From Leptofilum sp965223525 (GTDB lineage Bacteria; Chloroflexota; Anaerolineae; Promineifilales; Promineifilaceae), in NCBI RefSeq assembly GCF_965223525.1, contig NZ_CBDCWX010000005.1:2108001-2172000 (forward strand): 64,000 nt of DNA. The letters run 5' to 3'. The notes beneath the pieces were generated by a model, which was not told where the DNA came from, searched no databases, and was given only the letters and a program-made list of their open reading frames with translations. The translations under genes were made by a program, and so were the position numbers. Position 1 is the stretch's first letter. Each line of letters starts with the position of its first letter. This document shows positions 1 to 8,520 of this stretch, piece after piece.

Positions 1-1
1 G

Positions 2-1105
2 AGCTTTGCCGTTATCCAGCGTGGCCTGCTTGCCCGCAAAATGGCCTTCCGTTCGTTGGCAATTGTAGACATCCTGGCAACAATTATCTCGTCGCTGTTT
101 GCCATCATTGTTGCCCTACGCGGCGGCTCTTACTGGAGCCTGGTCGTGCTGCAATTAGGCAAACACGCCGTCATGTCGCTTGGCTACTGGCTCAGTTCTC
201 CGTGGCGGCCACAGCGCCTCTTTGATTTAAGCACCACCATGCCCAGTGTGCAGTTTAGCGGCAACATTCTCCTCTATAACCTTCTCAACTTCATCGCCAC
301 CCGCTCCGATATTATTTTGGTCGGCAGATTGCTAGGCCCAGAACAAGCCGGTTTTTACCTGCTAGCCAACCGCCTCATCATGACACCCGTTGGCCAGGTT
401 CTCAACGTCATCATGCAGACCCTCTACCCCATTTTGTCTGCCCTCCAAACCGAAATTGCAAAAGTTCGCGAAACCTATATTAAGGTTGTTGTAGCAACAT
501 TTTCCGGTTTGGCTCCCGCCATTTTGGTGGCGGGCATTGTAGGCACGCTGCTAATTCCTTACTATCTTGGTGAGCAATGGGGAGCATTGGTTCCCATATT
601 TTTGGTTTGGTGCTTTGGTGCTTTGCAGCGTATTGTCATGTCCAGATTGAGCATTCTTTATTTGTCTATGGGTCGCCCAGATTTGCAATGGAAATACCAA
701 CTTGTGTCTACGCCCGTCATCATTTTGGCGCTGGTATTCGGTGTACGGCAGGGCGCATTGGGGGCGTCCATTAGCTACAATCTGGCGCAGTTTTTTACAT
801 CCTTTCTCTCAATTTACCTTGCTTTTTCTTTAATTGATTTGGGAATGGGAGCGTACTTCAAACGTTTCCGCTACAGTCTGGCTGCTTTACTGGTTGCCCT
901 TGCTGTGGGTACAGGGTTTCTCTATGGCGTTGGGCAGTTTGCTTGGCATCCGTTGCTGATTAGCGGGCTGATTGGCCTGGGTACGCTGGCTGTTTACGCG
1001 TTGGTTCTCTATCTGTTGGACCCGTTCGCCCGCCAACTGTGGGCCGATGCGCGTTCCTGGCTACCAAAACGGGCTTCGTTGTGTAAAAGCGGGAAAGAAA
1101 TTTGA
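2..1105 (+). CDS. Polysaccharide flippase (Wzx/MOP type), 5' partial
   Basis: The frame is open from the first bases of the window: the codons before the ATG at 41 read SFAVIQRGLLARK with no stop, so that ATG is internal and the gene begins left of the window. The 367 visible residues are mostly hydrophobic helices joined by short loops, with no soluble domain, as in polysaccharide biosynthesis/export proteins of the MOP flippase superfamily (usually about 480 residues, so roughly a quarter is missing). Known members flip lipid-linked glycans across the cytoplasmic membrane. The glycosyltransferase that follows on the same strand supports a surface-glycan role. The stop codon lies inside the double-hairpin repeat at 1083-1192. 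Substrate cannot be told. Confidence 0.85.
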   Translation, partial: SFAVIQRGLLARKMAFRSLAIVDILATIISSLFAIIVALRGGSYWSLVVLQLGKHAVMSLGYWLSSPWRPQRLFDLSTTMPSVQFSGNILLYNLLNFIATRSDIILVGRLLGPEQAGFYLLANRLIMTPVGQVLNVIMQTLYPILSALQTEIAKVRETYIKVVVATFSGLAPAILVAGIVGTLLIPYYLGEQWGALVPIFLVWCFGALQRIVMSRLSILYLSMGRPDLQWKYQLVSTPVIILALVFGVRQGALGASISYNLAQFFTSFLSIYLAFSLIDLGMGAYFKRFRYSLAALLVALAVGTGFLYGVGQFAWHPLLISGLIGLGTLAVYALVLYLLDPFARQLWADARSWLPKRASLCKSGKEI

Positions 1106-1192
1106 AATAAGCAGAGCCGTTTCTCCCGCTTTTACTTGAGCAAACCACAGAGAAATCACACGGCGGTTTTCAAGATATTTTCTGTGGTTTGC
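1083..1192. repeat. Double-hairpin repeat, copy 1
   Basis: Stem 1 is GTAAAAGCGGGA (1083-1094) with TCCCGCTTTTAC (1124-1135), a perfect 12-bp pair. After a TTGA linker, stem 2 is GCAAACCACAGA (1140-1151) with TCTGTGGTTTGC (1181-1192), again perfect. Loop 1 holds GCCGT (1116-1120) and loop 2 holds the complementary ACGGC (1160-1164), so the loops could pair. Copies 2 (45293-45401) and 3 (62988-63101) keep the fold with changed bases. It covers the flippase stop codon and ends 20 bp before the GT4 start. Confidence 0.8.
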
Positions 1193-1212
1193 AGAATGTG
1201 GTAAATTCTTTT

Positions 1213-2376
1213 ATGAAATATGCGTTTATTGCCAGCGATTTTATGCCAAAAGTGGGGGGGATTTCCCAATTTATCTATGGCCTTATATCGCAGCTACCCC
1301 CGGAGCAGGTGGTGGCCATTGCGCCGCCCACGCCCGGTTGGGAATCTTTTGATGCCCGGCAAGGATTCCCCATTTATCGCTTGTTGGCTCAGAAGGCATG
1401 GGCGCAATCTGTACGAAATACCAAATGGATGCTGCCTCAGTTTTTTTTGCAGCTAAGAAAGTTGCCAGATGTAGACCTAGTTGTTTGTGGGCATGGCACC
1501 CTCTCGCTGATGTTGGCAGCTTACTTAAACAAAAAACGTCGGGGAACGCCGTTTGCTGTGTTTTTGCATGGCCTGGACTTTTTAGGCGTGAACGGCCGTC
1601 CGCAATGGCCAATTTACAAGCTGCTGCTGCAATCTGCCGATATGGTGTTCCCCAATAGTTCAATGATGAAAACGGCCGTTCATCAATCCACCAATGTTCA
1701 CCCCGACAAGCTGCACCTGATTCACCCCTGCATCATGGAAAACGAGCTTCAGGTGACAGTTTCGCCAGACACGCTGCGCCAGGAGTTGGGTCTGGAAAAT
1801 AAGTTTGTTCTTTTGACCGTTGCGCGGTTGACCAAAGCAAAAGGGCTGGATACCGTTATTCGGGCATTGCCAGAGGTGATAGCAACCATTCCCCAGGCGC
1901 ATTACCTGGTGCTTGGCGATGGGCCAGCCGGGCCGGACCTAGAAGCTCTGGCTGAAGCGTATAAAGTGCGCTCAAACATTTCGTTTTTGGGGGCTAAAGC
2001 ACATGCCGAAGTGGCCAATTTTTTGGCAATGAGCGATCTTTTTGTGATGACGCCGCACAAAAATCCTGATACAGTCAATGTGGAGAGCTTTGGCATCGTT
2101 TACCTGGAAGCCAATTTTCTAAAGCTGCCCGTTGTGGCTAGCGCGGCTGGCGGCATTCCAGATGCTGTGAAGCATGAAGAAAGTGGCCTGTTGGTTGCGC
2201 CAGGGCAGCCAACGGAACTTGCCAAAGCAGTTATTCGCCTGTGGTGGGACGATGGCTTGGTGCAAAGATTAGTAGCTTACGGTTATGAGCGTGTGTTACA
2301 ACAATTTACCAGCGCAGCGGTTGCCCGCCGGTTTCAGCAAGCGGCAACTCACGGATTGAAAGGCTTAAATGATTAG
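1213..2376 (+). CDS. GT4 family glycosyltransferase
   Basis: A 387-residue GT-B retaining glycosyltransferase that would transfer a sugar from a nucleotide donor onto a lipid- or glycan-linked acceptor at the inner face of the membrane. The N-terminal half begins SDFMPKVGGISQF with the glycine loop of GT4 enzymes; the C-terminal half has the donor-site pieces LLTVARLTKAKGLD, LGDGP and the E-x7-E motif in ESFGIVYLE followed by VASAAGGIPDAV. The ATG at 1213 is preferred over an upstream in-frame TTG at 1189, which sits inside the right arm of a repeat hairpin. No strong ribosome site is visible. It overlaps tgt by 8 bp, so the two are probably translated together, although their functions are unrelated. 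Donor and acceptor are unknown. Confidence 0.9.
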   Translation: MKYAFIASDFMPKVGGISQFIYGLISQLPPEQVVAIAPPTPGWESFDARQGFPIYRLLAQKAWAQSVRNTKWMLPQFFLQLRKLPDVDLVVCGHGTLSLMLAAYLNKKRRGTPFAVFLHGLDFLGVNGRPQWPIYKLLLQSADMVFPNSSMMKTAVHQSTNVHPDKLHLIHPCIMENELQVTVSPDTLRQELGLENKFVLLTVARLTKAKGLDTVIRALPEVIATIPQAHYLVLGDGPAGPDLEALAEAYKVRSNISFLGAKAHAEVANFLAMSDLFVMTPHKNPDTVNVESFGIVYLEANFLKLPVVASAAGGIPDAVKHEESGLLVAPGQPTELAKAVIRLWWDDGLVQRLVAYGYERVLQQFTSAAVARRFQQAATHGLKGLND

Positions 2377-3490
2377 AGGACTCAGGTTGCCGCACGGCAC
2401 GCTTCAACTGCCCGCTTTTCTGCCTGATGGCACCCAGGGCGTGGTGCGAACGCTGGATGCCCGCGATTTGGAAGATGTCCACATTCAGGCAGTGCAGATG
2501 AATGCGTTTCATCTTATGCAGCGCCCAGGCTCCTCGACCATTCAGGCGTTGGGCGGCCTGCATCAGATGGCGGGTTGGCAACGGCCGATTTTCACCGATT
2601 CTGGCGGTTTTCAAATCTACTCACTTTTGCGGCAAAACGCGAAGAGCGGCTCGATTAGCGACAGGGGTGCCACTTTCCGCCCCGACGGTTCTGATCGCAA
2701 ATTTAACCTGACGCCAGAAAAGAGCGTTCAGCTTCAGCTCAGTTATGGCTCTGATGTGGTCATTTGCCTGGACGACTGTACCCATGTGGATGACCCACTG
2801 GCCGAGCAGGAAAAATCGGTGGCGCGGACGGTGCAGTGGGCGGCTCGCTGCAAGGCGGAGTTTGAGAAGATTGTGACACAGCGAGAGCTTGGTGAGGGGG
2901 AACGGCCGTCTCTCATTGCCGTCGTCCAGGGAGGAGCAGAACCCAGCCTGCGCCGCCACTGTGCCGAGCAACTGCTGGAAATTGGCTTCGACGGCTACGG
3001 CTACGGCGGCTGGCCCCTGGACGCCAACGGCAATCTGCTCACAGAGATGTTGGCTTACACCCGCGAACTGATTCCAGATAAATTTACGCTGCACGCACTC
3101 GGTGTGGGGCATCCAGCCAATGTGGTGCTGTCTGCCCGCATGGGCTACAACATTTTTGACAGCACCATGCCCACCCGCGACGCGCGACACGGCCGTCTCA
3201 TGATCTTCACGATTGATCCGCGCAATGACCGTCTAGACGAAGCGGGCGATTTCTTTCGATACATTTACGTCAAAGACAAAAAGCACGTCAAAGCCAGCCT
3301 GCCCCTCTCCGAATTTTGCGACTGCCTCACCTGCACCCGCTACAGTCTGGGCTACTTGCATCATCTCTACACGCTCAACGACGTGCTCTACCAGCGGCTA
3401 GCTACGCTCCATAATCTGCGCTTCATGACCCAACTTATGGCGAATCTGCGTCAGGAAATTACAAAACAGGACGCTGATCTCCCTGATTGA
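2369..3490 (+). CDS. tgt: tRNA-guanine transglycosylase
   Basis: Exchanges guanine 34 of GUN-anticodon tRNAs for preQ1, the base-exchange step of queuosine synthesis, in the cytoplasm. The 373 residues match the bacterial family in length. FTDSGGFQ near residue 76 carries the general acid/base aspartate, FDSTMPTR carries the nucleophilic aspartate, and CDCLTC followed by a histidine about 25 residues on is the structural zinc site. It starts within the end of the glycosyltransferase gene (8-bp overlap). queG, a later step of the same pathway, lies at 30.3-31.5 kb in this window. A hairpin overlaps its stop codon. Confidence 0.95.
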   Translation: MIRGLRLPHGTLQLPAFLPDGTQGVVRTLDARDLEDVHIQAVQMNAFHLMQRPGSSTIQALGGLHQMAGWQRPIFTDSGGFQIYSLLRQNAKSGSISDRGATFRPDGSDRKFNLTPEKSVQLQLSYGSDVVICLDDCTHVDDPLAEQEKSVARTVQWAARCKAEFEKIVTQRELGEGERPSLIAVVQGGAEPSLRRHCAEQLLEIGFDGYGYGGWPLDANGNLLTEMLAYTRELIPDKFTLHALGVGHPANVVLSARMGYNIFDSTMPTRDARHGRLMIFTIDPRNDRLDEAGDFFRYIYVKDKKHVKASLPLSEFCDCLTCTRYSLGYLHHLYTLNDVLYQRLATLHNLRFMTQLMANLRQEITKQDADLPD

Positions 3491-3514
3491 CCTGATAAAA
3501 AAGATCAGGGAGAT
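3477..3514. terminator. Hairpin at the end of tgt
   Basis: Perfect 11-bp inverted repeat ATCTCCCTGAT (3477-3487) and ATCAGGGAGAT (3504-3514) around the tgt stop codon. The right arm has no T-run after it, so it may be an attenuator or an intergenic palindrome rather than an intrinsic terminator. Confidence 0.4.
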
Positions 3515-3543
3515 CAAGATGATCTGCGTTCTATTCTTTCAAT

Positions 3544-4350
3544 ATGTCAGAGGAATTTCTGGAACTGTTAACTGAACAGGTTTTGCGAGGGGCCAAATAC
3601 CGGGAGATTACGCCGGGTTTGGTGCGGCGAATTGGGGCGCAGGAGCTGGCCAAGCGGCGTTCTTTTAAAGAAGCGGTGAAGGCGACGAAGAACAAGCTGC
3701 ATCAGGTGGGAGGCGCGTACCAGCAAACTAAAATTAACTATGAAAAAAGTTTGGAAATGCTGCGGGAAACGGCCGTTTCCCACCCCAACTTCCGCACCAC
3801 CTGCCACCAACTCATGCAGGCTCACGCTTCCACCCGTGAACGCCTGTCCATCCTGGACGAATTTTACACCACCATCCTGGCCGACTTGCCACCTGTTCGT
3901 ACTGTACTGGATTTGGCCTGCGGGCTAAACCCCTTGATGTACCCCTGGCTACCGCTGCCAGAAGATGTGCAGTTTACGGCCGTAGATATCTACAGCGACA
4001 TGCTCACCTTTATTCAGGACTTTTTTGAGATTGCGGGCGTGAACGGCCGTACCCAACAGCGCGACATCATTGGCAACCCTCCTACCGAAAAGTACGACCT
4101 CATTTTGCTGCTGAAAACGATCCCCTGCCTGGAGCAGGTGGATAAGCTGGCTGGGGAAAAGTTGGTGGACGGGTTGAACGGCCGTACCCTGCTCATTAGC
4201 TACCCCACCCAAAGCCTGGGGGGGCGTGGCAAGGGGATGGTGGAGAACTACGCACAGCAGTTTGAAAGGTTGGCAAACGGCCGTAACTGGCAGGTGCAGC
4301 GTTTTGACTTTGCCACCGAACTCGCTTTTTTGGTGCAAACGGAGCAATAA
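3544..4350 (+). CDS. 16S rRNA methyltransferase of the ArmA/RmtB (m7G1405) family
   Basis: A 268-residue SAM-dependent methyltransferase. It follows the plan of the aminoglycoside-resistance enzymes ArmA, RmtB and FmrO: a helical N-terminus with SKYREI-like KYREITPGLVRRI, then HASTRERLSILDEFY, the SAM site RTVLDLACGLNPL, LLLKTIPCLEQ, and the family signature SYPTQSLGGRGKGM with NYAQQFE. Known members methylate N7 of G1405 in the 30S decoding site and block 4,6-disubstituted deoxystreptamine aminoglycosides. It stands 53 bp after tgt and ends 4 bp from a convergent gene. It contains five ACGGCCGT palindromes, so it looks like a long-term resident rather than a recent arrival. Target nucleotide and any resistance role are inferred from family only. 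Confidence 0.85.
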   Translation: MSEEFLELLTEQVLRGAKYREITPGLVRRIGAQELAKRRSFKEAVKATKNKLHQVGGAYQQTKINYEKSLEMLRETAVSHPNFRTTCHQLMQAHASTRERLSILDEFYTTILADLPPVRTVLDLACGLNPLMYPWLPLPEDVQFTAVDIYSDMLTFIQDFFEIAGVNGRTQQRDIIGNPPTEKYDLILLLKTIPCLEQVDKLAGEKLVDGLNGRTLLISYPTQSLGGRGKGMVENYAQQFERLANGRNWQVQRFDFATELAFLVQTEQ

Positions 4351-4354
4351 ACCG

Positions 4355-5368
4355 CTATATTGCCCCCCGACCTACATTGATGCAACCTGCATCTTCTGGT
4401 GAAAACCCTTCAGGCCAAACGGTATGCTCGTTGTAGCGCGCTCCGGTCAAATCCGCGCCATCCATAATCGCATCTGTTAGCTTGGCCCAACCCAGGCGCG
4501 CCCGTTGTAAACTGGCCCCTGTCAAATCTGCCTGAGACAAATCCACCCAGTTCATATCCGCTTTAGCCAAGTTTGCTCTCACCAGGCTGGCATTTTGCAA
4601 AACCGCACCGTTTAACGTTGCCCCTGCTAAATCAGCCTCTCTCAAATTAGACTTCGTCAGGATAGAGCCAATCAAATTAGCACCGCTTAAATTAGCTCCT
4701 TGCAATTGGCTATTGCTTAAATCTGCCCATGCTAGGTGCGAGCCTTCAAAATTGGTCTCCACCAGGTAACTTGCGTGCAGCTTGGCTCCTTGCAAATCTA
4801 CCCGAGACAAATCGCTGTAAGACATATCGGTAAAGCTGAGAATCGTTTCAGTCAGATCAAATGCTTCTTCATCTGCGTGAGACAGAAAAATCTCGCGCAT
4901 TTCTTTTGCCCAAGCGCGAATGGCGTCCCAATTTCGGTAATCTCCGTGTGGTCCACCTGTAATAATGGCACGTCGCTGAGGGTCTAGCGAGCCAGCAAAA
5001 AGCCCCAGGCCAATTGGGTTAACGTCTGGCACTAAATTGAGAACTGGCTTCATGTAATCTAGCACCGTGTCTCGGCTCTCTTTGCTATCTTCAATCATGG
5101 TGAGGCAAGTAGTAAAGTAGGCAACAAGCTTTTCTGGCAAAGCCTCTTGGATACGCTCAACACAGGCAACTGCTTCTGGTAACCAGCGGCCAATGCGAAT
5201 AGAGCTGCCAAGAATAATGCCGTGATAAATGCTGATGTTTTCCACTTGGCTAGCCTCTTGCACATTGATTTTCAATCCATCCCCTTCAATTTCGGCCGCA
5301 ATTGCCTCAGCAACCTCACGCGTAGAGCCACTGCCGCTGGCATATGCCACTAAAATTCGTTTGGTCAT
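4355..5368 (-). CDS. Flavodoxin-like domain fused to pentapeptide repeats
   Basis: 337 residues. Residues 1-165 form a flavodoxin-like domain: VAYASGSGSTREVAEAI is the phosphate-binding loop for FMN, and LGSSIRIGRWLPE plus GGPHGDYRNWDAIRAWA resemble HemG/flavodoxin_5 proteins (menaquinone-dependent protoporphyrinogen oxidase family). Residues 175-325 are pentapeptide repeats of the A(D/N)Lxx type, for example LQGANLSGANLIGS, predicted to form a right-handed quadrilateral beta-helix. I do not know a described protein with this pairing. It may be an electron-transfer or redox-sensing module tethered through the helix to a partner. No signal peptide is seen. It contains no ACGGCCGT site. Confidence 0.8.
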   Translation of the reverse strand: MTKRILVAYASGSGSTREVAEAIAAEIEGDGLKINVQEASQVENISIYHGIILGSSIRIGRWLPEAVACVERIQEALPEKLVAYFTTCLTMIEDSKESRDTVLDYMKPVLNLVPDVNPIGLGLFAGSLDPQRRAIITGGPHGDYRNWDAIRAWAKEMREIFLSHADEEAFDLTETILSFTDMSYSDLSRVDLQGAKLHASYLVETNFEGSHLAWADLSNSQLQGANLSGANLIGSILTKSNLREADLAGATLNGAVLQNASLVRANLAKADMNWVDLSQADLTGASLQRARLGWAKLTDAIMDGADLTGARYNEHTVWPEGFSPEDAGCINVGRGAI

Positions 5369-5546
5369 CAGTTGCTCCTCTGAAAATTATGAATTATGAA
5401 GGATGAATGAAAATGCTGATTGCAAATTCAAATGTGTAAACTATACGATCCCCGGCATGGTTCATCAACTGGCAAAAATTTCTGACAACTATTTTTACAA
5501 AAATTGCAAGGTTCGTTTGTTATGCTAATTCATCGGGAAGAAGAGG

Positions 5547-5592
5547 GCATTCTCAGATGCTGAGTTTTGAAATGGATAGCATCTGAGAATGC
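5547..5592. repeat. Perfect 15-bp inverted repeat
   Basis: GCATTCTCAGATGCT (5547-5561) pairs exactly with AGCATCTGAGAATGC (5578-5592) across a 16-nt loop, 37 bp after the end of the reductase gene. No T-run follows on either strand. It resembles the other perfect intergenic palindromes at 8359, 11601, 15540 and 48864. The rest of the 260-bp gap holds nothing recognisable. Confidence 0.7.
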
Positions 5593-5628
5593 TCATTGGT
5601 GATGTCATAATTGAACTTGTGGCATCAT

Positions 5629-6360
5629 TTATTCTGCTTCCTGATTGTAAAGAACAGGCATTTGTCCTTGCCATTGTTGCCAAAGCTCATCCCCTGTAAC
5701 TAACTCGGCCATAAAATGAGCGACATTAATTCTGCTTGTTTTGCCTGGATCAAAGATGGCGCTGCGAATGGGCGAGGGATGTATCTCATAACGGCTTACC
5801 GCGTTTTCATCAATCAAGCTGTCTGGGCGAACCGCAACCCATTCAATTGAGCGATCATTTTGGCCAATTTCTCGCCGTAGATAATCAGCAGCTTTCTCAT
5901 TGTCTCGCTGTGGCGGAAGCAATAGTCGGAGAAGCCCAGTGACTGCTTTCTCTGAGAAAGAATGTTGTTCGGGAATGTCTCGGTTACGGTTACCGGTTGT
6001 GTTCATCAGGACATACCGAACAGGCTCAGCAGGCTCGTTGGCTTTGATTGCCTGACAAAGACGGCGGGCTGCATCGGTAACCAGCAGACGGGGCTGGCCG
6101 TAAATCCCTTTAAAGTTTAAATTGTGGCCTAAGCAAGAGGCAACGGCCGTACACCCCCGCACAAGCTCAACCATCTCCGCATCACTTAAATCGAGAATGG
6201 CTGCCTGGATCACGGTTAAATTTTCGCTGTTTCGTACCGCCTGCGGTAGTTTTTCTGGGGAGCGCACCACTGCCTTAACACTTTTTCCACGACTGAGTAA
6301 CTGCTCTACCAACAACCGCCCCGTTGCCCCAGTGGCACCAACAACCAGAATCGTCATCAT
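5629..6360 (-). CDS. NAD(P)-binding atypical SDR (NmrA/YwnB-like)
   Basis: 243 residues with an N-terminal Rossmann motif, ILVVGATGATGRLLVEQLL (GxxGxxG), followed by AVVRSPEKLP where a basic residue can hold the NADPH phosphate. The later part has ASCLGHNL and YVLMNTTG. The classical YxxxK catalytic pair is not obvious, which is usual for the NmrA/atypical SDR group that includes flavin reductases and NAD(P)H sensors. Two ATGs stand in tandem at the start (6360 and 6357); either could be used. It is 70 bp downstream of the SPFH gene pair on the same strand but has no clear link with it. Substrate unknown. Confidence 0.8.
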   Translation of the reverse strand: MMTILVVGATGATGRLLVEQLLSRGKSVKAVVRSPEKLPQAVRNSENLTVIQAAILDLSDAEMVELVRGCTAVASCLGHNLNFKGIYGQPRLLVTDAARRLCQAIKANEPAEPVRYVLMNTTGNRNRDIPEQHSFSEKAVTGLLRLLLPPQRDNEKAADYLRREIGQNDRSIEWVAVRPDSLIDENAVSRYEIHPSPIRSAIFDPGKTSRINVAHFMAELVTGDELWQQWQGQMPVLYNQEAE

Positions 6361-6430
6361 TTCCCTCGCTAACTAATGTTAAGCACCCAAAACCCTTATG
6401 GTTTCTACCAGACAAACTGCGTAGCATGAG

Positions 6431-7345
6431 TTACTCAGTCTCATACAAAGCCGTCTCCGCCCCCATCATTTGCCTTATAAAATCATTGCCCTCTGGGATG
6501 AGCGTGATGCGCGTACCGTCCTTGAGCATATTTTCTGTTTCCAGAATCTCAAACATGGCTTGTGCCACTTCCGGGTCTGAATTGATTTCACTCAGTGCGT
6601 CACCCACAATTTGTGGCCGCATTGCCTGCGCTTTGGCAAACTCAATCGCCGCCCGTCGCTCGGCCGAATTGGTGATAATGCTCACCCGGTTGGTGCCATC
6701 CTGCCGAATGGCCGACGTGACTTGGCGCAGCCGATTGACAACCTTCTCCTCAATTTGCTGAATCATGGCCCGATCCCGGAAATGCACCTTGCGAATGTAA
6801 ACAGAACCGAGCTGGTAGCCCCACTCTTCCGATTTGGGCGACACCTCGGCACGGACGGCACGGCTCATCGTGTGGCGCGTTTCCAACATGCCATCCAGCG
6901 GCATGTTGCTCAGGGTGCGTACCGTAGCGTTGCTCACGTTCGCCGCCAGCGAGCCTGCTGGATCGCTGTTTTTGAACAGATACGCCACCGGATCGCTAAT
7001 CTTCATCTCGTACCAAACGCCAATGCCCATCGGCGCACCCTCTTCCGAGTTGACCGGGAGGCTGCGTAAATACCGTTGATCCAGACGCATGTCTAAAATG
7101 TGTCGCTTGCCCAGCGTGTTTACCAGCAAGGCACTCAGCCCCATCTTGAGCCACAAAAAGTAAAGCCCCGGCTCTTCCAGCACGCCCACCACATTACCAA
7201 ACAGGGTATAAACGTGCGCCGTGCCTTCCTTCACAATGGCATACACGCCAAACAGGCGCAAGAAGAAGCGAAAAATCGGTTCAGCAATCAAAAAGAACAG
7301 GAAGAAGCCAAAAGCAGCGGGGAAAATCAGGAGAAAATCGTTCAT
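6431..7345 (-). CDS. SPFH/band-7 membrane protein (second of pair A)
   Basis: 304 residues. An N-terminal hydrophobic stretch (FLLIFPAAFGFFLFFLIAEPI) is followed by an SPFH/prohibitin-like domain (about residues 40-200) with PGLYFLWLKMG and a helical C-terminal part including SIITNSAERRAAIEFAKAQA. SPFH proteins build large ring or cage assemblies on membranes and often hold proteases or organise membrane patches. The start codon overlaps the stop of the upstream SPFH gene by ATGA, so the two are translationally coupled and probably co-assemble, as HflK and HflC do. No NfeD-type or FtsH gene is adjacent. Confidence 0.85.
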   Translation of the reverse strand: MNDFLLIFPAAFGFFLFFLIAEPIFRFFLRLFGVYAIVKEGTAHVYTLFGNVVGVLEEPGLYFLWLKMGLSALLVNTLGKRHILDMRLDQRYLRSLPVNSEEGAPMGIGVWYEMKISDPVAYLFKNSDPAGSLAANVSNATVRTLSNMPLDGMLETRHTMSRAVRAEVSPKSEEWGYQLGSVYIRKVHFRDRAMIQQIEEKVVNRLRQVTSAIRQDGTNRVSIITNSAERRAAIEFAKAQAMRPQIVGDALSEINSDPEVAQAMFEILETENMLKDGTRITLIPEGNDFIRQMMGAETALYETE

Positions 7346-8337
7346 TTGTCTACCTCCAGAATGACGTTTTCGGCTTTGGTGTAGAGGCTCAACCGCACAT
7401 TTCGCAGGTACGCTTGCAGGGCTTCTGGCCCTTTTTGTTTAATCATGGCCAACTGTTCGGCCAGCGAATTGAGCGGCTCCACTTCTGCTTGGGCGCGCAG
7501 GGTTTCGATTTCGACGGCTCGTTTGGATTGCACAATAGTTTGGTCTGCTTGTGCTTTAGCCAAGCTGATGTCTGAGGAGACTTCGTTGTGGGCGGTGTTG
7601 ATGGCTGCCAGCGCAGATTCCACCTCGTGGGGCGGATCAATGCCGGTGATGAGCGAGGCGTCCAAATCTACACCGTAGCGGGCAGCGGCCGAAGCGCATT
7701 CCTGCTCCATGAAGGTGTTGATTTCATTGAGATTTTTGCGTAAATCATTGATAGAAACGCCGCCAATAAGTCCGGCATCCAATTCCACATCTTCCTCATC
7801 AACCAGCGTAGAGTTGGGTGATTCAAAACTGGCGATGCGCTGGCGCAAAATGGCAATGAAGTAGCCCATCACATGAACCACTGGGTTTTTGACGCCGAAC
7901 AGGTAAGCATACAGGTTACGCTCGCTGGGCTGGTAGCGTATTTGCCCCGTCAGCCCGATGTTGAGCTGGTCTTTGGTAACGGCATCCAGGATGGTACCGT
8001 TGTGGTTGGCGGTGGGGGTTTCTAAATCAAGAGCCATGTTGATGGTTTCAGTGGCCACGGAGATTTTATGAACTTTTTCCCAGGGCCAGCGGAAGTAGGG
8101 GCCGCCCGGCTTGATCACTTCTACCAGCGGGTAAATGTACCGTTCTTTATCTTTTTCGTTGAGCGCTTCTGCGATGGGGTCTTCGAGGGTGGTGCCTTTG
8201 CCCAGGCGGACGGCACGGCCGAATCTAGTTTTCACGGCGCGTTCGTTTTGGTCTACGGTGTAGAAGCCAAAGATGACGTAGCGCAGGAAAAACCAGCCGA
8301 GGAAGCCCAGGATGAGACCGGGAATAATCACATTCAT
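7342..8337 (-). CDS. SPFH/band-7 membrane protein (first of pair A, HflK/stomatin-like)
   Basis: 331 residues. One N-terminal transmembrane helix (IIPGLILGFLGWFFLRYVIFG) leads into the SPFH domain beginning YTVDQNERAVKTRFGRAV, a pattern typical of HflK/stomatin proteins. The loop GGPYFRWPWEKVHKIS and the segment VTKDQLNIGLTGQIRY match the core beta strands. The C-terminal third is a long helical region rich in Ala and Glu. It lies upstream of, and overlaps by 4 bp with, the second SPFH gene. A second pair of SPFH genes lies at 11.7-14.4 kb with different sequences. Role inferred: membrane scaffold. Confidence 0.85.
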   Translation of the reverse strand: MNVIIPGLILGFLGWFFLRYVIFGFYTVDQNERAVKTRFGRAVRLGKGTTLEDPIAEALNEKDKERYIYPLVEVIKPGGPYFRWPWEKVHKISVATETINMALDLETPTANHNGTILDAVTKDQLNIGLTGQIRYQPSERNLYAYLFGVKNPVVHVMGYFIAILRQRIASFESPNSTLVDEEDVELDAGLIGGVSINDLRKNLNEINTFMEQECASAAARYGVDLDASLITGIDPPHEVESALAAINTAHNEVSSDISLAKAQADQTIVQSKRAVEIETLRAQAEVEPLNSLAEQLAMIKQKGPEALQAYLRNVRLSLYTKAENVILEVDK

Positions 8338-8358
8338 AAGAAAATTCTCCTGTTTGTC

Positions 8359-8391
8359 AGAAGTTCAACTTTTGTCAAAAGTTGAACTTCT
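8359..8391. repeat. Perfect 16-bp palindrome upstream of SPFH pair A
   Basis: AGAAGTTCAACTTTTG (8359-8374) and CAAAAGTTGAACTTCT (8376-8391) are exact reverse complements separated by one base. It sits 22 bp upstream of the first SPFH start, so it could be an operator or part of the 5' leader. Confidence 0.7.
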
Positions 8392-8520
8392 CTGGGTGGA
8401 CTGTCGTGTTTGCGTAAGTCCTGCTGTGTTTAGGATGGTTATTAAGAGTTTGTTGCTTGCATCATAATGGATTTTGGGGATTGTGGGAAGCAAAAAAGTA
8501 CAGCGGAAAGAAATGTGTGG

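Noticed and set aside
1083..1192. Integron attC site for the double-hairpin element
   Set aside because: The R and L box sequences (GTTRRRY and partner) are absent and there is no integrase gene.
2621..3190. 189-residue minus-strand frame within tgt
   Set aside because: Antisense shadow of a clearly conserved gene.
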